Origin: Flavobacteriales bacterium
GTDB lineage: Bacteria; Bacteroidota; Bacteroidia; Flavobacteriales_D; Crocinitomicaceae
Assembly (NCBI GenBank): GCA_947460825.1
Contig: CANHHA010000006.1
Location: forward strand, 1 to 64,000
Direction of reading: 5' to 3'
DNA: 64,000 bases
The stretch's first letter is position 1; each line of letters opens with the position of its first letter. The notes beneath the pieces are model-generated. The model did no database searches and was not told the origin of the DNA. It saw nothing but the letters and a program-made list of their open reading frames with translations. The position numbers were made by a program, and so were the translations under genes. Shown in pieces: positions 10,579-20,050 of this stretch.

Positions 10579-10596
10579 TCGCTTCCAACGAAGCGA
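10579..10596. promoter_or_regulatory. perfect inverted repeat in the carA promoter, candidate operator
   Basis: TCGCTTC, 4 bases, GAAGCGA: a perfect 7-base inverted repeat one base upstream of the carA -7 box and therefore outside the predicted transcript. Such a position is where a repressor would block RNA polymerase. No poly-T tract follows on either strand, so it is not a terminator. Confidence 0.4.
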
Positions 10597-10610
10597 CACT
10601 TGCCTAAAAC

Positions 10611-10639
10611 AAAAAAGACGACCTAAAGCCGTCTTTTTT
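10611..10639 (-). terminator. intrinsic terminator of the ribosomal supercluster
   Basis: A 10-base perfect stem (AAAAAAGACG with CGTCTTTTTT) and a 9-base loop. On the minus strand the hairpin follows the rplQ stop at 10660 and runs into a T-rich tract. The A/T flanks make it potentially bidirectional. Confidence 0.85.
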
Positions 10640-10659
10640 TATCAACACATGTGAATAGC

Positions 10660-11469
10660 TTATGCTTTTGGTTGTTCTTCGTCCGCTGAAGAATCTTCCG
10701 ACGCTGAAGTGTCATCCGTAGATGGAGCCTCTTCAACCGCTGGGGTTTCTTCTACTGCCGCAACTTCTTCAACCGCTGGGGTTTCTTCTACTGCCAAAAC
10801 TTCTTCAGCCGCTGGAGTTTCTTCTACTGCCACAACTTCTTCAACCGCTGGGGTTTCTTCTACTGCCACAACTTCCTCAACCGCTGGAGTTTCTTCTACT
10901 GCCACAACTTCTTCAACCGCTGGGGTTTCTTCTACTGCCACAACTTCCTCAACCGCTGGAGTTTCCAGTTCAGCACTTGGTTCAATTACTTCTACGGCAT
11001 CTTCTGAAGCGTTCATCACTGAATCATTCGATGATGTTTCTTTTGCCGTACTTGATCCACCGCGACGCGAACGACGCGTTGTTTTCTTGGTACGATCAGT
11101 GTTGTAGATTTCATTAAAATCTACTAATTCTATCATACACATTTCGGCATTATCTCCTAAACGGTATCCCGTACGAATAATGCGCGTATATCCACCGTTA
11201 CGCTCTGCGATTTTAGGGGCGATGTCTCTGAATAATTCAGTAACAATTTCCTTATTTTGCAAATAGGAAAACACCACACGACGTGAGTGCGTAGAATCCG
11301 TTTTTGATTTAGTAAGGAGGGGTTCAACAAAAACGCGAAGCGCTTTTGCCTTTGCAAGGGTTGTATTGATACATTTATGTTGAATCAATGAACAAGCCAT
11401 ATTCGAAATCATTGCCTTTCTATGGGCTGATTTTCTTCCTAGATGGTTTAATTTATTTCCGTGTCTCAT
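10660..11469 (-). CDS. rplQ: 50S ribosomal protein L17 with long repetitive acidic C-terminal tail
   Basis: Residues 1-120 are ordinary L17 ([20 protein letters not shown] start), a protein near the exit-tunnel side of the large subunit. After a basic linker (about 127-138) comes a tail to residue 269 made largely of a 12-residue repeat, [12 protein letters not shown], in about six copies with minor variants. L17 is usually 115-130 residues; acidic tails occur in related bacteria, but this one more than doubles the protein. The DNA repeat has a 36-base unit. The gene is last in the alpha operon and followed by a terminator. The tail is strongly acidic, disordered-looking and of unknown role. 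Confidence 0.95.
   Translation of the reverse strand: MRHGNKLNHLGRKSAHRKAMISNMACSLIQHKCINTTLAKAKALRVFVEPLLTKSKTDSTHSRRVVFSYLQNKEIVTELFRDIAPKIAERNGGYTRIIRTGYRLGDNAEMCMIELVDFNEIYNTDRTKKTTRRSRRGGSSTAKETSSNDSVMNASEDAVEVIEPSAELETPAVEEVVAVEETPAVEEVVAVEETPAVEEVVAVEETPAVEEVVAVEETPAAEEVLAVEETPAVEEVAAVEETPAVEEAPSTDDTSASEDSSADEEQPKA
10731..10965. repeat. 36-base tandem repeat (minisatellite) inside rplQ
   Basis: Units begin at about 10728 (partly diverged), 10764, 10800, 10836, 10872, 10908 and 10944 (partial). Each 36-base unit encodes 12 residues, so copy-number change keeps the frame. The stretches 10836-10893 and 10908-10965 are identical over 58 bases, showing a higher-order 72-base duplication that looks recent. 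Confidence 0.9.
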
Positions 11470-11486
11470 CTCTCAGGTCTTTGCGA

Positions 11487-12479
11487 CTAGTCTCTGTCTA
11501 ATTTATACTTTGCTACATTCATTCCAAACGTAAGACCTTTATTATCAACAAGATCTTCAAGTTCAGTAAGTGATTTCTTACCGAAATTCCGGAATTTCAA
11601 TAAATCTGATTTCGCGAAAGAAACCAAATCACCAAGGGTGTCTACTTCTGCTGCCTTTAGGCAATTAAGGGCACGAACCGATAAGTCCATGTCTACCAAC
11701 TTTGTTTTTAGCAATTGACGCATGTGCAATGAACTTTCATCGAACTCTTCCGTTTCGGTTTTCATTTCATTATCCAAGGTGATACGCTCATCAGAAAACA
11801 ACATAAAATGTTGAATCAGGATTTTTGCTGCCTCTTTCAACGCTTCTTTAGGCTGAACAGAACCGTCTGTGGTAATATTCAATACCAATTTTTCATAATC
11901 AGTTTTTTGTTCTACCCGATAATTTTCAATGGTATATTGAACATTTTTGATTGGTGTAAAAATGGAATCGATGAAAATTGTTCCGAAGGGAGCATCTTCA
12001 ATTTTGTTCTCTTCGGACGGATAATAACCCCGACCTTTGATGATGCTTAACTCCATTTCTAACTTTACAGAGGGTTCCATATTACAGATCACTAAATCTG
12101 GATTAAGCACTTGAAATCCATTGGTGAATTTACCAATATCCCCTGCAGTTAACGTGTTTTGACCGGTGATAGAAATTATAACCGTTTCATTTTCCACTGA
12201 ATCAATTTGTTGTTTAAAACGCACCTGCTTCAGATTTAGAATCATTTCAGTAACGTCTTCAACGACTCCCTTCATGGTACTAAACTCATGATCTACGCCT
12301 TCAAGACGTATAGAGGAGATTGCAAACCCTTCTAAAGAAGACAATAAGATTCTTCTTAGAGAGTTACCGATTGTAATACCATATCCTGGTTCTAGGGGGC
12401 GAAATTCAAATTCTCCATTAAACGCATCCGACTGGAGCATTACAACTTTATCCGGTTTTTGAAAATTAAGTATTGCCAT
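11487..12479 (-). CDS. rpoA: DNA-directed RNA polymerase alpha subunit
   Basis: A 330-residue alpha subunit. The N-terminal domain includes the [20 protein letters not shown] dimerisation segment that assembles beta and beta'. The C-terminal domain (about residues 255-318) has the helix-hairpin-helix [20 protein letters not shown] and [17 protein letters not shown] that contact upstream DNA and activators. Length is normal. It lies 15 nt after rpsD and 17 nt before rplQ, the usual alpha-operon order. Confidence 0.99.
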   Translation of the reverse strand: MAILNFQKPDKVVMLQSDAFNGEFEFRPLEPGYGITIGNSLRRILLSSLEGFAISSIRLEGVDHEFSTMKGVVEDVTEMILNLKQVRFKQQIDSVENETVIISITGQNTLTAGDIGKFTNGFQVLNPDLVICNMEPSVKLEMELSIIKGRGYYPSEENKIEDAPFGTIFIDSIFTPIKNVQYTIENYRVEQKTDYEKLVLNITTDGSVQPKEALKEAAKILIQHFMLFSDERITLDNEMKTETEEFDESSLHMRQLLKTKLVDMDLSVRALNCLKAAEVDTLGDLVSFAKSDLLKFRNFGKKSLTELEDLVDNKGLTFGMNVAKYKLDRD

Positions 12480-12494
12480 TGTTGAGATTAAAAA

Positions 12495-13103
12495 TTATTT
12501 AGAATACAATTCGACGATTAACTGTTCCTTGATGTTTTCAGGAATCATATCACGAGAAGGCATATTGATTAATTTACCTATCATAGAAGCTCCATCCCAA
12601 TCTATCCAATCCAGTCTTTTATTAACTGAGTTCAAAGAGGTTACAATAGCTTCTAAAGATTTAGATTTTTCTCGAACACTGATGTTATCACCTGGCCTCA
12701 CATGAAACGATGGTACATTTACAATCTCACCATTCACGGTAATATGGCGGTGACCCACTAATTGTCGTGCTCCTCTTCGAGAAGGTGCAATCCCTAAACG
12801 GAACACCATATTATCTAAGCGCGATTCGCACAATTGTAACAAGTTCTCCCCGGTAATCCCTTTCATTCGAGAGGCTTTCTCAAACATGTTTGAGAACTGA
12901 CGCTCTAGAATACCGTAGGTATATTTTGCTTTTTGTTTTTCACCCAACTGAATCGCGTATTCAGATTGTTTTCCACCTCTTCGTTTGGAGGGCCCGTGTT
13001 GACCGGGACCATAACTTCTACGCTCAAGTGCTTTATCAGGACCAAAAATTGGATCTCTGAATCGACGAGCGATTTTTGATTTAGGACCTCTATATCTTGC
13101 CAT
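12495..13103 (-). CDS. rpsD: 30S ribosomal protein S4
   Basis: A 202-residue primary 16S rRNA-binding protein of the small-subunit body. The N-terminal region starts [15 protein letters not shown], and the S4 RNA-binding domain contains [13 protein letters not shown] and [13 protein letters not shown]. There is no N-terminal zinc-binding cysteine set, so it is the zinc-free type. The 59-nt gap to rpsK is the longest inside the supercluster and contains a possible stem-loop. Confidence 0.98.
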   Translation of the reverse strand: MARYRGPKSKIARRFRDPIFGPDKALERRSYGPGQHGPSKRRGGKQSEYAIQLGEKQKAKYTYGILERQFSNMFEKASRMKGITGENLLQLCESRLDNMVFRLGIAPSRRGARQLVGHRHITVNGEIVNVPSFHVRPGDNISVREKSKSLEAIVTSLNSVNKRLDWIDWDGASMIGKLINMPSRDMIPENIKEQLIVELYSK

Positions 13104-13162
13104 TGTTATTAATTTTTAGTCATGAATTAAGGCATTTTCCTTCGATGACTGGTTAAATAAAA

Positions 13163-13549
13163 TTATACTCTTCGTTTCTTTGGTGGACGACAACCGTTAT
13201 GCGGTAGTGGTGTCACATCAACAATTTCAGTTACTTCAATTCCTGTATTGTGTAGGGATCGAATCGCTGATTCACGACCAGCGCCAGGTCCTTTTACAAA
13301 AACACGAACTCTACGTAGTCCGAAGTCATGAGCTTCTTTCGCTGCGTCTTCAGCGGCTAGCTGAGCGGCATACGGGGTGTTCTTTTTAGAACCTTTGAAG
13401 CCCATTTTTCCCGCCGATGACCATGAGATCACTTGTCCGGCATTGTTTGTCAAGGAAATAATGATGTTATTAAAGCTGGCTTGGATATGTGCTTCACCTG
13501 CCGCTTCAACCTTGACATTTTTCTTCTTCTTTTGATTGGATTTTGCCAT
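13163..13549 (-). CDS. rpsK: 30S ribosomal protein S11
   Basis: A 128-residue platform protein of the small subunit with the conserved [18 protein letters not shown] and [15 protein letters not shown] segments and the basic C-terminus [11 protein letters not shown] that contacts 16S rRNA near the E site. Normal length. It follows rpsM by 11 nt in the alpha operon. Confidence 0.98.
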   Translation of the reverse strand: MAKSNQKKKKNVKVEAAGEAHIQASFNNIIISLTNNAGQVISWSSAGKMGFKGSKKNTPYAAQLAAEDAAKEAHDFGLRRVRVFVKGPGAGRESAIRSLHNTGIEVTEIVDVTPLPHNGCRPPKKRRV

Positions 13550-13560
13550 GTTCTTACTTA

Positions 13561-13935
13561 TTATTTAGTTACCTTTTTCTTATTGGCAACAGTTTTTCTC
13601 TTACCTTTTCTAGTTCTCGAGTTATTTTTCGTATGTTGACCACGTAATGGTAACCCAGCACGGTGACGGATTCCTCGGTAACAACCAATGTCCATTAATC
13701 GCTTGATGTTCATTTGAACTTCAGAGCGCAACTGTCCTTCCGTCTTCACTTCATTCACAGAAGTACGAATTGCTGACAATTGGTCATCATTCCAGTCTTG
13801 AACTTTCAGATTCTCATCGATTCCGTTATTGGTTAGAATTTTTTTAGAAGTACTTCGACCAATCCCATAAATATAGGTTAATCCGATAACTCCTCTTTTG
13901 TTTTTTGGTAAATCTATACCTGCAATACGTGCCAT
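13561..13935 (-). CDS. rpsM: 30S ribosomal protein S13
   Basis: A 124-residue head protein of the small subunit that contacts the P-site tRNA and the large-subunit bridge. It has [15 protein letters not shown] at the start and the signature [21 protein letters not shown] near the basic C-terminus. It follows rpmJ by 10 nt in the usual infA-rpmJ-rpsM order. Confidence 0.98.
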   Translation of the reverse strand: MARIAGIDLPKNKRGVIGLTYIYGIGRSTSKKILTNNGIDENLKVQDWNDDQLSAIRTSVNEVKTEGQLRSEVQMNIKRLMDIGCYRGIRHRAGLPLRGQHTKNNSRTRKGKRKTVANKKKVTK

Positions 13936-13945
13936 ATATCCTGTT

Positions 13946-14062
13946 TTATCCTTGTCGTTGTTTTAATTTCGGGTTCTTTTTGTTGATCACATAAACCCTT
14001 CCTTTTCGCTTTACAATTTTGCAATCCGCAGTTCGCTTTTTAACAGATGCTCTAACTTTCAT
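13946..14062 (-). CDS. rpmJ: 50S ribosomal protein L36
   Basis: A 38-residue gene read directly from the minus strand between rpsM and infA. It begins [20 protein letters not shown] and ends in [10 protein letters not shown]. Only one of the Cys/His zinc ligands of the classical form is kept (Cys14), with Lys or other residues in place of the rest, so this is the zinc-independent type. The 14-nt gap from infA fits the conserved operon. Confidence 0.95.
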   Translation of the reverse strand: MKVRASVKKRTADCKIVKRKGRVYVINKKNPKLKQRQG

Positions 14063-14076
14063 TTTCTATGTATTAA

Positions 14077-14295
14077 TTATTTGTATCTAAATGAAATCCT
14101 ACCTTTGGATAAATCATAGGGAGACATTTCAACCTTAACTCGATCCCCAGGTAAAATTTTAATATAAAACATTCTCATTTTACCAGAAATATGTGCGGTT
14201 AACACATGTCCATTCTGTAGTTCAACACGGAACATCGCATTGGGTAATGCTTCTAAAATAGTACCGTCTTGCTCTATAGATGATTGTTTTGCCAT
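14077..14295 (-). CDS. infA: translation initiation factor IF-1
   Basis: A 72-residue S1/OB-fold protein that binds the A site of the 30S subunit during initiation. The start [20 protein letters not shown] and the segments [13 protein letters not shown] and [15 protein letters not shown] are diagnostic, and 72 residues is the standard length. It begins 3 nt after secY and precedes rpmJ. Confidence 0.98.
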   Translation of the reverse strand: MAKQSSIEQDGTILEALPNAMFRVELQNGHVLTAHISGKMRMFYIKILPGDRVKVEMSPYDLSKGRISFRYK

Positions 14296-14298
14296 TGC

Positions 14299-15657
14299 TT
14301 AAAATCCTGATAATTCGTTAGTTCCTCTTCTACCTCTCACTTTGGTATCTCCCATTAAAGAGTCCATATGTCGGTTCAATAAATACGTTTCAATTTGTTG
14401 TAAGGTGTCAAGTACAACTCCCACCATAATCAATAGGGAAGTTCCACCAAAGAACATAGCAAACGAATCGTTTACTCCGGCAATTTTGGCAACAGCCGGA
14501 ATGACCGCAATTGCTGCTAAGAACAGAGATCCTGGAAAAGTAATTCGCGTAACTAAATCGTCAATGTGATGTGCGGTCTCGTCTCCTGGTCTAACCCCTG
14601 GGACAAAACCACCGCTTCTCTTTAGATCATCCGCAATTTTCCGTGGGTTAATCATGATTGCAGTGTAGAAATAAGTAAACACAACAATCATAACTACTAG
14701 AATCACATTATACCACAACCCGTAAGGATCACTCAAAATACGTTGTACAATATTCCCTCCACCTTTGGAATCTGTGGCACTGAGGAAGATGGTCATTGGT
14801 ATGGTTAGGATTGCTTGTGCAAAGATAATCGGCATTACACCGCTTGCATTCACTTTTAAAGGCAAGTAGTTTCTAGTTTGTTGTGCTTCTACTGCTCGGT
14901 TACCGACAACGCCTTTAGCGGTATTCAACGGAACCCTTCGGACTCCTTGAACAATCAGTATTACACTTAAAATGATAAGCATTAATACCACGACCTCTAA
15001 TACCAATTTAATTAAGTTTCCACCTTCAAAAGACTTACCGACTTCAGCAATGAACGCCCCCGGTAAGCGGGATAAAATTCCAACAGCAATTAACAATGAA
15101 ATTCCGTTACCAATACCTTTCTCAGTAATACGTTCCCCTAACCACACAGCAAACATGGAGCCTGCAACAAGAATGATAATGGTTTGAGCCCACCAAAATG
15201 TGGTTGGGTCGTCCGGTAAGGCTCCTTTTTGTTCAACGTACATTTTTAGATAAGACGGTGCTTGAAGAGCACAAATAACAATAGTTAAAATCCGTGTGTA
15301 GTTGTTAATTACTTTGCGTCCGGATTCACCTTCGTTCTGCAGTTTTTGAACTGCTGGTACTGCCATCCCTAGCAACTGCATAATGATGCTTGCTGAAATG
15401 TAAGGCATAATTCCCAAAGCCATAACGGATGCATTAGAAAAACCACCCCCAGAAAAAAGTGAAAGTAAATTTTCTATTCCTTTTTGCGTATCGGAACCGC
15501 CTGCAGATGCACTTTCTAAAATACTGTAATTAATCCCTGGTAAGATGACAAAGGATCCAATACGATATGCAAGCACCAACCCTAAGGTTAATAGAATCCG
15601 TTGACGAAGTTCAACAACGTTCCAAATGTTTTTCAGATTGGTTATGAATCTTTTCAT
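14299..15657 (-). CDS. secY: preprotein translocase subunit SecY
   Basis: A 452-residue channel subunit of the Sec translocase in the inner membrane, with ten predicted helices. Visible hallmarks are MPYISASIIMQLLG in helix 2 and GNGISLLIAVGI, plus the PRKIADDLKRSGGFVPGVRPG cytoplasmic loop that contacts SecA and the ribosome. Normal length. It lies 12 nt after rplO and 3 nt before infA; adk and map, which follow secY in many other phyla, are absent here. Confidence 0.98.
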   Translation of the reverse strand: MKRFITNLKNIWNVVELRQRILLTLGLVLAYRIGSFVILPGINYSILESASAGGSDTQKGIENLLSLFSGGGFSNASVMALGIMPYISASIIMQLLGMAVPAVQKLQNEGESGRKVINNYTRILTIVICALQAPSYLKMYVEQKGALPDDPTTFWWAQTIIILVAGSMFAVWLGERITEKGIGNGISLLIAVGILSRLPGAFIAEVGKSFEGGNLIKLVLEVVVLMLIILSVILIVQGVRRVPLNTAKGVVGNRAVEAQQTRNYLPLKVNASGVMPIIFAQAILTIPMTIFLSATDSKGGGNIVQRILSDPYGLWYNVILVVMIVVFTYFYTAIMINPRKIADDLKRSGGFVPGVRPGDETAHHIDDLVTRITFPGSLFLAAIAVIPAVAKIAGVNDSFAMFFGGTSLLIMVGVVLDTLQQIETYLLNRHMDSLMGDTKVRGRRGTNELSGF

Positions 15658-15669
15658 GTTACTTTATTA

Positions 15670-16116
15670 TCAGATTTTGGTAACGCTACCTCCTGCCGCT
15701 TCAATCGCTGCTGTTGCTGTTGCAGAAAAATGATGCGCACTTACGTTTACAGCGACTTTTAATTCACCACGTCCTAAAATTTTCACCAACTTAGTTCCTG
15801 AAATCAATCCATTATCTAAATAGGTGTCTATGTTAAAATCAGTGATGCTTTTAGTTTCGGCTAGCATTTGTAAAGAATCTAGATTAATCGCTTTATATTC
15901 TACACGATTGATATTCTTGAAGCCGAACTTAGGTACACGACGTTGCAACGGCATTTGACCTCCTTCGAACCCTATTTTTTTCGAATAACCTGAACGAGAC
16001 TTTGCTCCTTTGTGTCCACGAGTGGAAGTTCCACCGCGGCCTGAACCTTGTCCTCTACCTATTCTTTTCTCACTTTTAACCGATCCAGCGGCCGGTGTTA
16101 AATTATGTAAACCCAT
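15670..16116 (-). CDS. rplO: 50S ribosomal protein L15
   Basis: A 148-residue large-subunit protein with a glycine- and arginine-rich, rRNA-penetrating N-terminus (RIGRGQGSGRGGTSTRGHKG) and the GFEGGQMPLQRRVPKFGF signature. The C-terminal domain carries the AEAAGG-type helix seen as AIEAAGGSV. It lies 18 nt after rpmD in the spc operon. Confidence 0.98.
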   Translation of the reverse strand: MGLHNLTPAAGSVKSEKRIGRGQGSGRGGTSTRGHKGAKSRSGYSKKIGFEGGQMPLQRRVPKFGFKNINRVEYKAINLDSLQMLAETKSITDFNIDTYLDNGLISGTKLVKILGRGELKVAVNVSAHHFSATATAAIEAAGGSVTKI

Positions 16117-16134
16117 TTCTAAGTTATTATCTTG

Positions 16135-16311
16135 TTAATCAACGATTTGAATAAGGTGCTTTACCTTATTTATCATACCTAAAATCTGTGGGGTACTTTC
16201 TTTTTCAACCACATGATTAAGGCGTTTAAATCCCAATGCTTTAATCGTCGCTTTTTGATCAGCTGGACGTTTAATAGCACTTCTTACCTGTTTGATTTTA
16301 ATTACACTCAT
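16135..16311 (-). CDS. rpmD: 50S ribosomal protein L30
   Basis: A 58-residue gene read from the minus strand between rpsE and rplO. It starts MSVIKIKQVRSAIKRPADQK, continues with ALGFKRLNHVVEKES and ends in a typical INKVKHLIQIVD strand. Length and position (11 nt after rpsE, 18 nt before rplO) are standard for bacterial L30. Confidence 0.95.
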   Translation of the reverse strand: MSVIKIKQVRSAIKRPADQKATIKALGFKRLNHVVEKESTPQILGMINKVKHLIQIVD

Positions 16312-16322
16312 TGTTTGAAAAA

Positions 16323-16844
16323 TTACCCGTTAAACACTTTATAAAGATCAATTCCTCGTTGACGGGCCACTGCTGATGCATCGCGCATTTTAGAAAGCGC
16401 ATCCATAGTAGCTTTAACCACATTGTGAGGATTTGATGAACCCTGAGATTTAGCTAGTACATTATGTACACCAACGCTCTCAAGCACGGCACGCATTGCA
16501 CCCCCCGCAATTACTCCGGTACCATCTGTAGCTGGCTTCAAAAAAACCTCTGCACCCCCATATTTACCCTTCTGGGAATGAGGAACGGTTCCTTTACGAA
16601 TCGGAACACGAATAAGGTTTTTCTTTGCATCATCGATTCCTTTCGTAATTGCCTCAGTTACCTCTTTAGCTTTTCCTAGGCCATGACCAACCACACCGTT
16701 TTCATCTCCAACCACAACGATTGCAGAGAAGCTAAACGTTCTACCACCTTTGGTTACTTTTGTTACACGGTTCACGGAAACCAGTTTATCTTTTAACTCG
16801 ATATCTGCCGATTTCACTCTGTTTAAATTTTGTTGCGTACTCAT
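16323..16844 (-). CDS. rpsE: 30S ribosomal protein S5
   Basis: A 173-residue protein at the mRNA entry side of the small subunit, important for decoding fidelity. The double-stranded-RNA-like N-terminal domain has [20 protein letters not shown] and [14 protein letters not shown]. The C-terminal domain has [15 protein letters not shown] and [17 protein letters not shown]. The loop VTKGGR, where spectinomycin-resistance changes map, appears intact. Confidence 0.98.
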   Translation of the reverse strand: MSTQQNLNRVKSADIELKDKLVSVNRVTKVTKGGRTFSFSAIVVVGDENGVVGHGLGKAKEVTEAITKGIDDAKKNLIRVPIRKGTVPHSQKGKYGGAEVFLKPATDGTGVIAGGAMRAVLESVGVHNVLAKSQGSSNPHNVVKATMDALSKMRDASAVARQRGIDLYKVFNG

Positions 16845-16849
16845 TCTTA

Positions 16850-17203
16850 TTAAAATTTAAGTCCACTTTCTCGAGCTGAATCAGCAAGTGATTTCACTCT
16901 TCCGTGATATAAATAACCATTTCGATCAAACACAACTGCTTGTATACCTGCTTTAGTAGCATTTTCTGCTATTATTTTACCAACCATTACTGCTTGATCT
17001 AATTTTGCTGCTTTTTGAGCTTCTTCATGCTTCAACGAGCCTGCTGATGCAAGTGTTTTACCTGTTGTATCATCGATAATTTGAGCATAAATCTGCTTGT
17101 TACTTCTAAATACAGATAATCTTGGAATCGCAGCGGTGCCAAAAATCTTCTTTCTGATTCTACGCTTGATTTTCGCTCTTCTTAAAACTTTGTTTAGTGC
17201 CAT
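16850..17203 (-). CDS. rplR: 50S ribosomal protein L18
   Basis: A 117-residue protein that binds 5S rRNA in the central protuberance. The basic N-terminus ([15 protein letters not shown]) is followed by the core [17 protein letters not shown] and the C-terminal [20 protein letters not shown]. Normal length. It is 11 nt after rplF and 5 nt before rpsE. Confidence 0.98.
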   Translation of the reverse strand: MALNKVLRRAKIKRRIRKKIFGTAAIPRLSVFRSNKQIYAQIIDDTTGKTLASAGSLKHEEAQKAAKLDQAVMVGKIIAENATKAGIQAVVFDRNGYLYHGRVKSLADSARESGLKF

Positions 17204-17214
17204 GACTTTACCTA

Positions 17215-17772
17215 TTATTTTTTACCTGCTGATTTACCAGCTTTTCTTCTAATTTCTTCTCCAACGAACTTGATTCCCTTTCCTTTGTAAGGTTCAGGTT
17301 TTCTAAAACTTCGTATTTTAGCAGCTACAGCGCCCAACAGCTGTTTGTCGTGGGACTCCAAATTAACTACCGGTGCCTTACCTTTTTCTGTAACCGTGGT
17401 GCAAACGACTTCTTTTGGAATCTCGAATACGATTTGGTGAGAAAAACCAAGAGCCAATTCAAGCAACTGCCCATTTGCATTGGCACGATACCCTACACCT
17501 ATAACTTCCATTTGTTTTTTAAATCCTTCGGTTACCCCAATAATCATGTTTTGGATTAAGGCACGATACAACCCGTGTTTTGACCGATGATTAGGAGCGT
17601 CCGTGGCGCGTGTAATCGTTAGTACATTATCTTCTAAACTCAATGAAACACAAGACAAATCTATATCTTGTATTAAAGTCCCTTTCTTTCCTTTTATGGA
17701 AACCACATTTCCATTCAAGCTGTATTCTACGCCTGAAGGGATTGTGATGGGTAATTTACCAATTCTTGACAT
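17215..17772 (-). CDS. rplF: 50S ribosomal protein L6
   Basis: A 185-residue two-domain protein near the GTPase-associated centre. It begins [17 protein letters not shown], has [18 protein letters not shown] between the duplicated domains, and ends with the signature [20 protein letters not shown] plus a lysine tail. It lies 10 nt after rpsH. Confidence 0.98.
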   Translation of the reverse strand: MSRIGKLPITIPSGVEYSLNGNVVSIKGKKGTLIQDIDLSCVSLSLEDNVLTITRATDAPNHRSKHGLYRALIQNMIIGVTEGFKKQMEVIGVGYRANANGQLLELALGFSHQIVFEIPKEVVCTTVTEKGKAPVVNLESHDKQLLGAVAAKIRSFRKPEPYKGKGIKFVGEEIRRKAGKSAGKK

Positions 17773-17782
17773 CTTTCAATTT

Positions 17783-18181
17783 TTAATATACGTAACACAA
17801 TACTTCACCACCTACATTCAATTTACGTGCTTCCTTATCGGTAATCACTCCTTTTGAGGTAGAAATCATAGCGATACCTAGTCCGTTCAATACACGTGGC
17901 AGTTCTTCTGAACCTGTATACTTCCGTAAACCTGGCTTGGAGATTCGCTGTAATTTCGTAATTGCAGGAATACGCGTTGACACGTTGTATTTCAAAGCAA
18001 TTTTAATGGTACCTTGTTTGTTGTCTTCCTCAAACTTGTAGTTCAGGATATATCCTTGGTCAAACAAAATCTGCGTCATAGCGCGTTTTGTGTTTGAACT
18101 TGGAATTTCAACCATTTTTAACCCTGCTGAACTTGCGTTACGGATACGGGTTAAAAAATCTGCGATTGGATCTGTAGTCAT
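17783..18181 (-). CDS. rpsH: 30S ribosomal protein S8
   Basis: A 132-residue primary 16S rRNA-binding protein of the central domain. The N-terminus [16 protein letters not shown] is standard, and the C-terminal signature [19 protein letters not shown] with GGEVLCYVY is intact. In E. coli S8 represses the spc operon by binding near rplE; whether that holds here cannot be told from sequence. Confidence 0.98.
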   Translation of the reverse strand: MTTDPIADFLTRIRNASSAGLKMVEIPSSNTKRAMTQILFDQGYILNYKFEEDNKQGTIKIALKYNVSTRIPAITKLQRISKPGLRKYTGSEELPRVLNGLGIAMISTSKGVITDKEARKLNVGGEVLCYVY

Positions 18182-18202
18182 TTCTTTTTAAACTTTATAA
18201 TA

Positions 18203-18517
18203 TTACCAACTAGCTTTACGAACTCCTGGGATTTTCCCTGCCAAGGCCATCTCTCTAAACGTTACCCTTGAAATCCCAAAATGACGCATATAACCACGAG
18301 GACGTCCGGTTAAACCACATCGGTTATGAAGTCTGATTTTCGCCGAATTTGCAGGTATTTTCTGAATCGCCATCATTGCGTCCCATTTTTGATTAATTAC
18401 CTCTTCACTCGTTGAAGTTGATTTCAAAACTTTGGTCAATTGCTCTCGTTTCTTAGCATATCGAGCCACCATCCGTTCTCTTTTGCGCTCACGCGCTTTC
18501 ATTGATTCTTTTGCCAT
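18203..18517 (-). CDS. rpsN: 30S ribosomal protein S14 (zinc-free type)
   Basis: A 104-residue S14 of the small-subunit head. It starts [20 protein letters not shown], and the C-terminal block [20 protein letters not shown] is intact. There is no paired CxxC motif, so it is the long, zinc-independent form. It is somewhat longer than the roughly 89-residue proteins usual in this phylum because of an insertion around residues 30-50. It lies 6 nt after rplE. Confidence 0.97.
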   Translation of the reverse strand: MAKESMKARERKRERMVARYAKKREQLTKVLKSTSTSEEVINQKWDAMMAIQKIPANSAKIRLHNRCGLTGRPRGYMRHFGISRVTFREMALAGKIPGVRKASW

Positions 18518-18523
18518 CTTCTA

Positions 18524-19075
18524 TTATTTTTTTACAAATGGAAATCCAAATGCGTCTAACAATGCTTTTGCCTCTTCGTCACTCTTGGCAGTAGTTACCA
18601 AAGTGATATCCATTCCAAGAATTTTGTTTACTTTATCGATATCTATTTCTGGAAAGATGATGTGTTCTTTAATTCCTAAATTAAAGTTTCCACGGCCATC
18701 AAAACCTTTGGGGTTGATACCTCTAAAATCTCGTGTTCTAGGAAGTGAAACCGAAAGGAAACGATCTAGGAAATCATACATACGATCGCCTCGAAGCGTA
18801 ACTTTCGTTCCGATTGGCATTCCCTTACGGAGTTTGAAATTCGAAATATCCTTTTTCGAATTCGTAGTTATCGCTTTCTGCCCTGCAATTCTGGATAAAT
18901 CCGCTGCAGCACTATCGATTAACTTTTTGTCAGCAACTGCGTCACCCATTCCTTGACTCAAAACAATTTTTGTCAATTTTGGCACTCGCATGATTGATTT
19001 ATATCCAAACTGTTCTGTTAATTCCTTAATAATTACAGTTTGATACTTCTCTTTAAGTCGTGGTGTGTAAGTCAT
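18524..19075 (-). CDS. rplE: 50S ribosomal protein L5
   Basis: A 183-residue 5S rRNA-binding protein that also bridges to the small-subunit head. It has [41 protein letters not shown] and [20 protein letters not shown], all L5 hallmarks. Its start codon overlaps the rplX stop by one base (TAATG), indicating coupled translation. Confidence 0.98.
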   Translation of the reverse strand: MTYTPRLKEKYQTVIIKELTEQFGYKSIMRVPKLTKIVLSQGMGDAVADKKLIDSAAADLSRIAGQKAITTNSKKDISNFKLRKGMPIGTKVTLRGDRMYDFLDRFLSVSLPRTRDFRGINPKGFDGRGNFNLGIKEHIIFPEIDIDKVNKILGMDITLVTTAKSDEEAKALLDAFGFPFVKK

Positions 19076-19392
19076 TATTTAATCACCTCCCCTGATTTCT
19101 TTGAAAAACGTACTAATTTACCTTTATCATTTTCCTTTCTACCTATCCGTGATGCTTCACCAGCAACCACTAACATTAGATTAGAAACATGAATTGTTCC
19201 TTCTTTTTCCTCAATTCCACCTTGTGGATTGGACGCGCTTGGCTTGGTATGACGTTTAACTAAATTCACGCCCTCCACTGTTGCTCGCATTTTGGTTCGA
19301 TTAATTGCGGTAATCTTACCTTCTTGACCCTTTGAGTCACCACTGATGACTTTTACTTGGTCTCCTACTTTTATTTTTAACTTCGTTTGCAT
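19075..19392 (-). CDS. rplX: 50S ribosomal protein L24
   Basis: A 105-residue assembly-initiating large-subunit protein with an N-terminal KOW motif ([20 protein letters not shown]) and the conserved [14 protein letters not shown] loop. Normal length. The stop overlaps the rplE start by one base, and it lies 11 nt after rplN. Confidence 0.98.
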   Translation of the reverse strand: MQTKLKIKVGDQVKVISGDSKGQEGKITAINRTKMRATVEGVNLVKRHTKPSASNPQGGIEEKEGTIHVSNLMLVVAGEASRIGRKENDKGKLVRFSKKSGEVIK

Positions 19393-19403
19393 ATCTCTTT
19401 AAA

Positions 19404-19772
19404 TTACAACACCTCTGGTGCTAATGAAACGATTTTCATATAATTGTTCTCGCGTAATTCTCGAGCAACAGGTCCGAAGATACGTGTACCACGCATTTCA
19501 CCGGCTTGGTTCAAAATTACGCATGCATTATCATCGAATCTTATATAAGAACCGTCAGGACGTCGGATTTCTTTTCTAGTGCGCACTACCACAGCAGTAG
19601 CAACGGATCCTTTTTTGACAGCTCCGGTAGGCATAGCACTTTTCACAGCAACAACTATTTTGTCACCAATGGAAGCGTATCGTCTGCGTGTACCGCCCAA
19701 CACTCTTATGCAAAGGACTTCTTTTGCGCCGGAATTATCAGCTACTGCTAATCTTGATTCTGTTTGTATCAT
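19404..19772 (-). CDS. rplN: 50S ribosomal protein L14
   Basis: A 122-residue subunit-interface protein, nearly invariant in bacteria. It starts [20 protein letters not shown], contains the [20 protein letters not shown] signature and ends near IVSLAPEVL. Standard length and position, 8 nt after rpsQ. Confidence 0.98.
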   Translation of the reverse strand: MIQTESRLAVADNSGAKEVLCIRVLGGTRRRYASIGDKIVVAVKSAMPTGAVKKGSVATAVVVRTRKEIRRPDGSYIRFDDNACVILNQAGEMRGTRIFGPVARELRENNYMKIVSLAPEVL

Positions 19773-19780
19773 CTCTCAGG

Positions 19781-20038
19781 TTATTTCGCTCTTTCAACAA
19801 TTTCTACTAGGCGCCAATTCTTTGATTTACTCAAAGGACGCGTTTCCATAATCTTTACTGTATCGCCCGTGTGGCAGTCGTTTGTTTCGTCGTGGGCTAC
19901 GAATTTCGTAGTCGTTTTAACGAACTTTCCATATTTCGGGTGCTTTTTCTTTCGCTCCACAGCAACTACAATAGACTTGTCCATTTTATCGCTAGTTACG
20001 ATCCCGATTCTTTCTTTTCTTAAATTTCGCTTTTCCAT
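19781..20038 (-). CDS. rpsQ: 30S ribosomal protein S17
   Basis: An OB-fold primary rRNA-binding protein of 85 residues from the ATG at 20038 ([20 protein letters not shown]), with [20 protein letters not shown] and the C-terminal signature [19 protein letters not shown]. The frame is open back to the rpmC stop, allowing TTG (20050) or ATG (20047) starts that would add 4 or 3 residues, but the family begins at MEKRN, so 20038 is preferred. Confidence 0.96.
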   Translation of the reverse strand: MEKRNLRKERIGIVTSDKMDKSIVVAVERKKKHPKYGKFVKTTTKFVAHDETNDCHTGDTVKIMETRPLSKSKNWRLVEIVERAK

Positions 20039-20050
20039 GTTAAGCATCAA

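Noticed and set aside
10709-11117. Two long plus-strand open frames (131-132 codons) opposite the rplQ tail
   Set aside because: They are low-complexity shadows of the 36-base repeat; its unit length is a multiple of three, so extra frames stay open. No independent start signals.
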